Source: Franzmannia pantelleriensis
GTDB lineage: Bacteria; Pseudomonadota; Gammaproteobacteria; Pseudomonadales; Halomonadaceae
Reading direction: 5' to 3'
DNA: 64,000 bases
Assembly: GCF_900102875.1 (NCBI RefSeq)
Contig: NZ_FNGH01000007.1
Coordinates: 166,272-230,271 of the forward strand
Below the pieces are notes generated by a model that ran no database searches, was not told the DNA's origin, and was given only the letters and a program-made list of their open reading frames with translations. Shown one piece after another: positions 58,433 through 64,000 of this stretch. Positions within the stretch are counted from its first letter, which is position 1, and each line of letters starts with the position of its first letter. The translations under genes and the position numbers were made by a program.

Positions 58433-60174
58433 CGCAACAATCGGGCTGGGCCCTCTACAAGCAGCTGCTTGGCTACGTCAAACCGCACTGGAAGTCGTTT
58501 GCCGTGGCGGTGATCGGCTATGCCATCTACGCCGCTTCGAGCACCGCACTGGCGGAGATGATGAAGCGCCTGATCGATGGCATCCAGAGTCCCGATGCCG
58601 CCTTCCGCCTGTTCCTGCCGCTGTTCGTGGTGGGCATGTTCGCCGCGCGTGGGGTGGGGACCTTCCTCGGCACCTATTTCATGAGCAATGTGGCGCGCAA
58701 CGTGGTGCATACGCTGCGCTGCAATGTGTTCAATCATATGCTGCACCTGCCGGGGCACTTCTTCGACGCCCATTCCAGCGGCCACCTGATCTCACGGGTC
58801 ACCTACCACGTCGAGCAGGTCACCGGGGCGGCCACCAATGCCATCACCATCCTGCTTCGCGAAGGGTTGTTCGTGGTGGGGCTGATCGGCTACCTGATGT
58901 GGACCAACTGGATGCTGACACTGCTGTTCCTGGCGGTGACGCCGGTGATCGGCGGGGTGGTCAACTACGCCAGCAAGCGCTTCCGGCGCATCTCACAGCG
59001 TATTCAACACTCCATGGGCGATGTCACCCACGTCGCATCGGAGGCGTTATCCGGGTATCGCGTAGTGCGCACCCACGGCGCCGAGGGCTTCGAGCAGGCG
59101 CGCTTCGCCGAGGCCAGCGAGTACAACCGTCAGCAGAGCATGAAGGAAGCGCTGACCAAGGCGATCAGCACCCCGGTGATCCAGCTGCTGATCGCGCTGT
59201 CGCTGGCGCTGCTGGTGTGGCTGGCGATGTCGCCGGCGCTGCTCGACGACATGACCGCCGGCGAGTTCGTGGCCTTCATTACCGCGGCCTCGCTGATGGC
59301 CAAGCCGGTTCGCCAGCTCACCGAGATCAACAGCGAGGTCCAGAAGGGGATCGCCGCCTCCGGTGAGTTGTTCCAGCTACTCGAAGAGCCGGCTGAAGAG
59401 GATCGCGGCGAGCGTCTGCCCCAGCGGCTGAGCGGCGATGTCACGCTGCGTGACGTGCACTTCCGCTATGCCGACGACCAGCCTGAGGTGCTCAAGGGCA
59501 TCGACCTCGAGGTCAAGGCAGGCGAAATGATCGCCATTGTCGGGCGCTCGGGCAGCGGCAAGTCGACGCTGGTCAGCCTGCTGCCGCGCTTCTATCGGCC
59601 CAGCGAAGGGGAGGTGGAGATCGATGGCATCGCGGTGGAGCAGTATCAGCTCTCGCCGCTGCGCCGCCAGATCGCCCTGGTGTCGCAACAGGTCACGCTG
59701 TTCAATACCACGGTGGCGTCCAATATCGCTTACGGCGTGCCGGATGCCGATCCCGCGGCCATCGAAGCGGCCGCCCGAGCCGCCTATGCTCATGAATTCA
59801 TCGCCAAGCTGCCCAACGGTTACGCCACGGTGATTGGCGACAACGGAGTGATGCTCTCTGGAGGCCAGCGACAGCGGCTGGCGATCGCGCGTGCCATCTT
59901 CAAGGATGCGCCGCTGCTGATTCTCGATGAGGCCACCTCGGCGCTGGACAGCGAGTCCGAACGCTATATCCAGCGTGCCCTGGAGGAGGTGTGCCAGGGA
60001 CGCACCACCTTCGTCATCGCCCACCGCCTGTCGACCATCGAGCGCGCCGACCGCATCCTGGTCATGGAGCAGGGGCAGCTGGTCGAGCAGGGCAGCCATC
60101 ACGAGCTGCTGGCACGCGACGGCGCTTATGCGGCACTACACCGGCTGCAGTTTCAGGAGTCGGCGCTGCCATGA
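58429..60174 (+). CDS. msbA: Lipid A export ATP-binding/permease protein MsbA
   Basis: 581-residue half-transporter. Six membrane helices (about 20-320) and one ATPase domain: Walker A GRSGSGKST, signature LSGGQRQR, Walker B LLILDEATSALDSE. It flips core-lipid A across the inner membrane, delivering substrate to the Lpt machine. Starts with GTG at 58429, overlapping exbD by 4 bases, and overlaps lpxK by 4 bases. The lpxK neighbour supports lipid A rather than drug export. Confidence 0.95.
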   Translation: MTQQSGWALYKQLLGYVKPHWKSFAVAVIGYAIYAASSTALAEMMKRLIDGIQSPDAAFRLFLPLFVVGMFAARGVGTFLGTYFMSNVARNVVHTLRCNVFNHMLHLPGHFFDAHSSGHLISRVTYHVEQVTGAATNAITILLREGLFVVGLIGYLMWTNWMLTLLFLAVTPVIGGVVNYASKRFRRISQRIQHSMGDVTHVASEALSGYRVVRTHGAEGFEQARFAEASEYNRQQSMKEALTKAISTPVIQLLIALSLALLVWLAMSPALLDDMTAGEFVAFITAASLMAKPVRQLTEINSEVQKGIAASGELFQLLEEPAEEDRGERLPQRLSGDVTLRDVHFRYADDQPEVLKGIDLEVKAGEMIAIVGRSGSGKSTLVSLLPRFYRPSEGEVEIDGIAVEQYQLSPLRRQIALVSQQVTLFNTTVASNIAYGVPDADPAAIEAAARAAYAHEFIAKLPNGYATVIGDNGVMLSGGQRQRLAIARAIFKDAPLLILDEATSALDSESERYIQRALEEVCQGRTTFVIAHRLSTIERADRILVMEQGQLVEQGSHHELLARDGAYAALHRLQFQESALP

Positions 60175-61214
60175 GCATGCGGCTCGGCGAGCGCTGGCTG
60201 GCGGCCGCCTATCGCGGTGACGCCTGGCTCAGGCTGCTGCGCCCGCTGGAAGCGCTGTACCGCTGGGCGGTGGGGCGCCGTGCGCGCGACTATGCGAGCG
60301 GCCACAAGTCGGTGTGGAAGGCGCCGGTGCCGGTGATCGTGATCGGTAATATCACCCTTGGCGGCACCGGCAAGTCGCCGCTAACCGCCTGGCTCGCCGG
60401 CTGGCTCGAGATGCGAGGCTGGCGGCCGGGCATCGTCTCGCGCGGCTACGGCGGGCGCAGCGAGCACTATCCACTGCGGGTGACCGCCGATACGCCGGCC
60501 GGTGCTTGTGGTGACGAGCCGTTGATGCTCGCCGAACAGAGTGGGGTACCGGTGGTGGTCGACCCCGACCGACCGCGCGGTGCCCGGGCGCTGCTCGATG
60601 CCGGCTGCGACATCGTGCTGAGTGACGACGGCCTGCAGCACCTGGCGCTGGGGCGCGATATCGAACTGGTGGTGGTCGACGCGCGGCGTGGGCTGGGCAA
60701 CCGTCGCTGTCTGCCTGCCGGACCGCTACGTGACCCCGTCGAGCGATTGGGGCGGGTCGATGCCGTACTCATCAACGGTGAGCACGATTCGCCCTCCACG
60801 CCTTCGGGGTATCGCATGCGGCTGACGCCACGCCGCTGGCACCATCTGGCCAGCGGTGCGCGTCATGCGCTGAGCCCGCTACCCTTTGAGGCCTCGGTGC
60901 ATGGCGTCGCGGGTATCGGCCACCCGGCGCGCTTCTTTGCCAGCCTGGCGGCACTGGGCCTCGAGGTAGAGCCGCATGCGTTTGCCGACCATCACCACTA
61001 TCGCGCCGCCGAGTTGGCCTTCGGCGACGCGCGTCCGGTGGTAATGACCGCCAAGGATGCGGTCAAATGCCAGGCCATGCGCGACCCGCGCCACTGGTCG
61101 CTGGAGGTCGATGCCGAGCCGGACGCCGCTTTCATCACCTGGCTCGAGGCGCGCATTGACGCGCTCGCCGGGACGTCTCACCACTGCAAGAGTGCCAAGG
61201 GCCAAATATCATGA
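60171..61214 (+). CDS. lpxK: Tetraacyldisaccharide 4'-kinase LpxK
   Basis: 347-residue membrane-associated P-loop kinase that phosphorylates the 4' position of the lipid A disaccharide. VPVIVIGNITLGGTGKSPLTAWLA is the family Walker A; SRGYGG, DDGLQHLALGRDIELVVVDA and the VMTAKDAVKC block near the C-terminus are also typical. The ATG at 60171 overlaps the msbA stop; an ATG at 60177 is an alternative. Confidence 0.95.
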   Translation: MSMRLGERWLAAAYRGDAWLRLLRPLEALYRWAVGRRARDYASGHKSVWKAPVPVIVIGNITLGGTGKSPLTAWLAGWLEMRGWRPGIVSRGYGGRSEHYPLRVTADTPAGACGDEPLMLAEQSGVPVVVDPDRPRGARALLDAGCDIVLSDDGLQHLALGRDIELVVVDARRGLGNRRCLPAGPLRDPVERLGRVDAVLINGEHDSPSTPSGYRMRLTPRRWHHLASGARHALSPLPFEASVHGVAGIGHPARFFASLAALGLEVEPHAFADHHHYRAAELAFGDARPVVMTAKDAVKCQAMRDPRHWSLEVDAEPDAAFITWLEARIDALAGTSHHCKSAKGQIS

Positions 61215-61426
61215 CACTAGACAAGCAATTACTGGCCATGCTGGTCTGCCCGCTGTGCCAGGGCAAGCTCAAGTACGACCGCGACGCCGATGAGGTCAAA
61301 TGCCACTTCGACGGTCTGGCCTTCCCGATCCGCGACGGTATCCCGGTGATGCTGGAGGAGGAAGCCCGGGTCATGGATACCGACGAGAAGCTCGGCAAGG
61401 GCTCGTCGAAGGGTGACTCGGCATGA
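61211..61426 (+). CDS. ycaR: Trm112-like protein YcaR (UPF0434)
   Basis: 71-residue protein with a Trm112 fold: [17 protein letters not shown] has a C-x2-C pair, and [16 protein letters not shown] is the conserved C-terminal block. Its role in LPS synthesis is unproven, but it is nearly always between lpxK and kdsB, as here, with 4-base overlaps at both ends. Confidence 0.92.
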   Translation: MTLDKQLLAMLVCPLCQGKLKYDRDADEVKCHFDGLAFPIRDGIPVMLEEEARVMDTDEKLGKGSSKGDSA

Positions 61427-62190
61427 GCGACTTCGTGGTGGTGGTGCCGGCGCGCTACGCCTCATCGCGTCTGCCCGGCAAGCCGCTGCTGGATATCGGC
61501 GGTGAGCCGATGGTGGTACGGGTCTGGCGTCAGGCGCTGGCCAGCGCAGCGGCCAGGGTCGTGGTTGCCACCGATGATAGGCGTATCGCCGCGGCGGTCG
61601 AGGCGGTGGGCGGCGAGGCGCTAATGACCCGTGATGACCACCCGACGGGGACCGATCGGCTGGCCGAAGTGGCCGAGCAGCTCGAGCTAGACGAGGGGGC
61701 CATCGTGGTCAACGTGCAGGGCGATGAACCGCTGCTGCCGCCATCGCTGATCGATCAGGTAGCGGCGCGGCTGGCCGCCGACGCCGAGGCGTCCATTGCG
61801 ACGCTGGCCGAGCCGATCAGCGACGTCGAGACGCTGTTCAACCCCAACGTGGTCAAGGTGGTGCGCGACTTTCACGGGCGTGCGCTGTATTTCTCCCGCG
61901 CCCCTGTGCCCTGGGATCGTGAGGCGTTTGCCGTGCGTCCAGAGTGGCTCGAGAGCGACAGTTGGCTGCGTCATATCGGTCTCTATGCCTACCGGGTCGG
62001 TTTTCTGAATGCCTATCGCCAGTGGGCACCGGCGCCCCTCGAACAGCTCGAACAGCTCGAACAGCTGCGCGCGCTCCAGCATGGTCACCGCATCCAGGTG
62101 GCGCTGGCCTGTGATCGCCACCCGGCCGGCGTCGACACCGCCGAGGACCTTGCTCGGGTACGCCAGTGGCTGGCCGAACACCACGCTTGA
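61423..62190 (+). CDS. kdsB: CMP-Kdo synthetase KdsB
   Basis: 255-residue cytidylyltransferase that activates Kdo as CMP-Kdo. [22 protein letters not shown] is the nucleotide loop; [25 protein letters not shown] and [10 protein letters not shown] follow. A three-fold LEQ repeat (about 206-214), coded by nearly identical 9-base units, replaces the usual varied helix without changing length. It completes the Kdo pathway begun by kdsD and kdsC. Confidence 0.96.
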   Translation: MSDFVVVVPARYASSRLPGKPLLDIGGEPMVVRVWRQALASAAARVVVATDDRRIAAAVEAVGGEALMTRDDHPTGTDRLAEVAEQLELDEGAIVVNVQGDEPLLPPSLIDQVAARLAADAEASIATLAEPISDVETLFNPNVVKVVRDFHGRALYFSRAPVPWDREAFAVRPEWLESDSWLRHIGLYAYRVGFLNAYRQWAPAPLEQLEQLEQLRALQHGHRIQVALACDRHPAGVDTAEDLARVRQWLAEHHA

Positions 62191-62202
62191 TGAGGAGATC
62201 GC

Positions 62203-62679
62203 ATGCGGATTCTATTCGTCTGTCTGGGTAACATCTGCCGTTCCCCCACTGCCGAGGGGGTATTCCGGCATCGCCTGGCCGAGGCCGGCCTGGCTGAGAC
62301 GGTCGCCGTTGACTCCTGTGGTACCGGAAGCTGGCACATTGGCAAGTCGCCGGATTCCCGGGCACAGGCAGCGGCCAGGCAGCGAGGTGTCGACCTGAGC
62401 CAACTGCGCGCTCGTCAGCTGGAGGCCGCTGACTTTGACCGCTTCGACTATCTGCTGGCCATGGATGACGATAACCTGGCCAGTCTGGAGGCCATGCGGC
62501 CTGCCGACTGCAGCGCGCATGTTGGCCTGCTGCTCGATTTTGCCGGTGAGCCGGGGCGCCCCGTACCTGATCCCTACTACGGTGGCGAGCAGGGGTTCGA
62601 TGAGGTGTTCGATCTGGTGGAGCGGGCCGCCGATGGCCTGATCGAGCATCTGCGTGAGCGCCTGGGGCGCGGGCAGTGA
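62203..62679 (+). CDS. Low-molecular-weight protein-tyrosine phosphatase
   Basis: 158 residues. Catalytic P-loop C7-L-G-N-I-C-R13 (VCLGNICRSPTAEG) and the general acid in PDPYYGGEQGFDEVFDLV near 117. The family includes Wzb/Ptp enzymes that dephosphorylate tyrosine kinases of polysaccharide export, but no such kinase gene is nearby. Its place between kdsB and murB is conserved in pseudomonads. It overlaps murB by 4 bases. Confidence 0.93.
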   Translation: MRILFVCLGNICRSPTAEGVFRHRLAEAGLAETVAVDSCGTGSWHIGKSPDSRAQAAARQRGVDLSQLRARQLEAADFDRFDYLLAMDDDNLASLEAMRPADCSAHVGLLLDFAGEPGRPVPDPYYGGEQGFDEVFDLVERAADGLIEHLRERLGRGQ

Positions 62680-63695
62680 GCGTCGAGCCTGCGCTGAGTC
62701 TCGAGCATGATCTCCAGGGCGCCAACACCCTGGGCCTGCCCTGTGTGGCCGAGCGTTTCGTTGCCGCCGAGTCACCGGCGACGCTGGCCAAGTCGGTGGT
62801 GCTGGCGCGCCAGCATGACTGGCCGCTGACCGTGCTGGGCGGTGGCAGCAACCTGATTCTGCCGCGGCGCCTGCCGGGGCTGGTGATACAGCCGACCTTC
62901 GCCGAGTGGCGTTATCGACGTGAGGCCGGCGGAAGTATTGCACTGCGCGCCGAGGCCGGCGTGAACTGGCACGCGCTGGTGATGGACAGTGTTGCTCGTG
63001 GCTGGTGGGGGATTGAAAACCTAGCACTGATTCCCGGCCACTGCGGGGCGGCGCCGATCCAGAATATTGGTGCCTATGGCGTGGAGTTGGCGGAGGTGCT
63101 GGACAGCGTCGAGGTGCTACATTTGGCCTCGGGACGTCAGCAGACGCTGCCTGCCACGGCGTGTCGCTTCGGTTACCGTGACAGCATCTTCAAGGGTGCG
63201 CTGGCGGGGCAAGTGGTGATCACCGCCTTGACCCTGCGGCTGAACGAGACGCCGCGGCCGCGGCTTGCCTATGGTGACTTGGCGACGCGCACGGGGAGTG
63301 CTCCCACGTCGCGTGAGGTCGCCGAGGCGGTAGCGGCGATCCGCCGTGAGAAGCTACCCGACCCGGCCCAGCTCGGCAATGCCGGCAGTTTCTTCAAGAA
63401 TCCGCTGGTGAGTGCTGAGCAGGCACAGCGGCTGCTGGACGATGCCCCCGACATGCCGCACTTTGCCCAGCCGGATGGGCGGGTCAAGCTGGCGGCAGGC
63501 TGGCTGATCGATCGCTGTGGCCTGAAGGGGCTTCGGCATGGGCCCTTCGGTGTGCATGAGCGTCAGGCGCTGGTGCTGGTACATCACGGTGGAGGCGATG
63601 CCGAAGGGTTGCTGGCGTTCGCCGACGAGATTGCGGCGGTGGTCGAGGCCCGTTTCGGGGTAACGCTCTGGCGCGAACCGCGCCTCGCCGGCTAG
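62676..63695 (+). CDS. murB: UDP-N-acetylenolpyruvoylglucosamine reductase MurB
   Basis: 339-residue FAD enzyme reducing the MurA product to UDP-MurNAc. Starts with GTG at 62676. FAD-binding LTVLGGGSNLILP, then NLALIPGHCGAAPIQNIGAYG; the catalytic serine is in GNAGSFFKNP. The long form with residues after this block is the E. coli-like type I. Last gene of the run, closed by a strong hairpin. Confidence 0.95.
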   Translation: MSVEPALSLEHDLQGANTLGLPCVAERFVAAESPATLAKSVVLARQHDWPLTVLGGGSNLILPRRLPGLVIQPTFAEWRYRREAGGSIALRAEAGVNWHALVMDSVARGWWGIENLALIPGHCGAAPIQNIGAYGVELAEVLDSVEVLHLASGRQQTLPATACRFGYRDSIFKGALAGQVVITALTLRLNETPRPRLAYGDLATRTGSAPTSREVAEAVAAIRREKLPDPAQLGNAGSFFKNPLVSAEQAQRLLDDAPDMPHFAQPDGRVKLAAGWLIDRCGLKGLRHGPFGVHERQALVLVHHGGGDAEGLLAFADEIAAVVEARFGVTLWREPRLAG

Positions 63696-63712
63696 GAAGG
63701 TGTCGAACGCAT

Positions 63713-63751
63713 ACCAGAACGCCCGCAGGCACTGCCTGCGGGCGTTCTGGT
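63713..63751. terminator. Bidirectional terminator between murB and rne
   Basis: ACCAGAACGCCCGCAGGCA, centre C, TGCCTGCGGGCGTTCTGGT: perfect 19-base arms between convergent genes. No long T-run. Confidence 0.7.
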
Positions 63752-63804
63752 GTTATCTTGCGGGTCGGCAGCGGGCGCCGGGTTGGAACCGGCGCCCGTG
63801 ACCA

Positions 63805-64000
63805 TCACGCTTGACCGTCGTCGGCCTTGGCCTGCTGCTCGCGGCGGCGGATCTCGCGCGGGTCGTTGTGGGCACGGCGCCGACGGCGACGCGCTGCTCC
63901 CTCAGCCTTGTCGGCTGCCGGCTTGGCGTCGGCCTTGGCCTCGTCCGCCTTGGGCGCCGGGGCCTGGGCCTTGGGCTGCTCAGCCGCCGGCTTGGCGTCG
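63805..64000 (-). CDS. rne: Ribonuclease E, 3' end only (partial)
   Basis: The minus-strand frame ends at 63805 and runs off the window. It encodes about 65 C-terminal residues: an Ala/Lys/Pro-rich stretch (AKPAAEQPKAQAPAPK) and then RRRRRRAHNDPREIRRREQQ, matching the terminal arginine-rich RAxNDPRE segment of RNase E in pseudomonad-like bacteria. This region belongs to the unstructured degradosome scaffold. Convergence with murB matches the P. aeruginosa order. The catalytic half is outside the window. Confidence 0.75.
   Translation of the reverse strand, partial: DAKPAAEQPKAQAPAPKADEAKADAKPAADKAEGAARRRRRRAHNDPREIRRREQQAKADDGQA

Noticed and set aside
58272..59366. A long open frame over exbD and msbA on the plus strand
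   Set aside because: It is a shifted reading of msbA; the translation is Arg/His-rich and unlike any family.
62037..62066. Three near-identical 9-base units in kdsB as a repeat expansion
   Set aside because: The protein keeps the same length as E. coli KdsB at this helix, so it is low-complexity coding sequence, not an insertion.

Overview
The window is a GC-rich, densely packed chromosomal core region from a gammaproteobacterium. Gene order is very close, as I recall it, to two Pseudomonas aeruginosa blocks. The first runs rpoN-lpt-kds-mla-murA-his-algW through rplM-rpsI-pet-ssp-rnpB to dcw-lpxC-secA-argJ-mutT. The second runs lol-comEC-exbBD-lpxK-kdsB-murB-rne. Details such as the missing mraZ, a single lolC/E gene, comEC-exbBD-msbA-lpxK in one run, and a dispersed intergenic repeat I associate with Halomonas point to a Halomonas-like (Halomonadaceae) genome. 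That assignment is inference. I see no insertion sequence, prophage, CRISPR array, tRNA or rRNA gene.

Layout. 1-4.7 kb (minus strand): the 5' end of rpoN, then lptB, lptA, lptC, kdsC, kdsD and a yrbG-type antiporter, which together make and export LPS. 4.8-7.9 kb: mlaFEDCB, retrograde phospholipid transport. 8.2-11.8 kb: ibaG, murA, hisG, hisD. 11.9-15.9 kb: a DegS/AlgW protease, a Nif3-like protein, zapG and zapE. 16.3-21.3 kb: rplM-rpsI, the cytochrome bc1 operon petABC, sspA-sspB. 21.4-24.8 kb (minus): dolP, diaA, yraN, lpoA. 24.9-26.4 kb: rsmI and the RNase P RNA. 26.4-43 kb: the division and cell-wall cluster rsmH-ftsL-ftsI-murE-murF-mraY-murD-ftsW-murG-murC-ddlB-ftsQ-ftsA-ftsZ. 43-50 kb: lpxC, dciA, a small SecM-position gene, secA, argJ and a MutT/ThiE-like fusion. 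50.2-52.2 kb (minus): aguBA for agmatine breakdown. 52.4-63.7 kb: lolC-lolD, a DUF2062 gene, comEC, exbB-exbD, msbA, lpxK, ycaR, kdsB, a low-molecular-weight phosphatase and murB. The window ends in the 3' end of rne.

Functionally it is mostly an envelope-building region: Kdo and lipid A synthesis (kdsB, kdsC, kdsD, lpxC, lpxK), lipid A flipping and LPS export (msbA, lptABC), phospholipid and lipoprotein trafficking (mla, lol), peptidoglycan synthesis and division (mur, fts, lpoA) and protein export (secA).

Most unusual signals: (1) a three-copy, co-oriented, highly structured intergenic repeat with compensatory base changes in its closing stems (7951-8091, 15925-16169, 25730-25958); (2) a small ORF before secA with a signal-anchor-like segment, a C-terminal R-R-G-P-P and a possible RNA switch over the secA ribosome-binding site; (3) two tandem sigma-54-type promoter boxes directly upstream of rpoN; (4) perfect inverted repeats in the zapE and ftsA promoter regions; (5) a Nudix/ThiE-like fusion whose ThiE half lacks the metal-binding aspartates.
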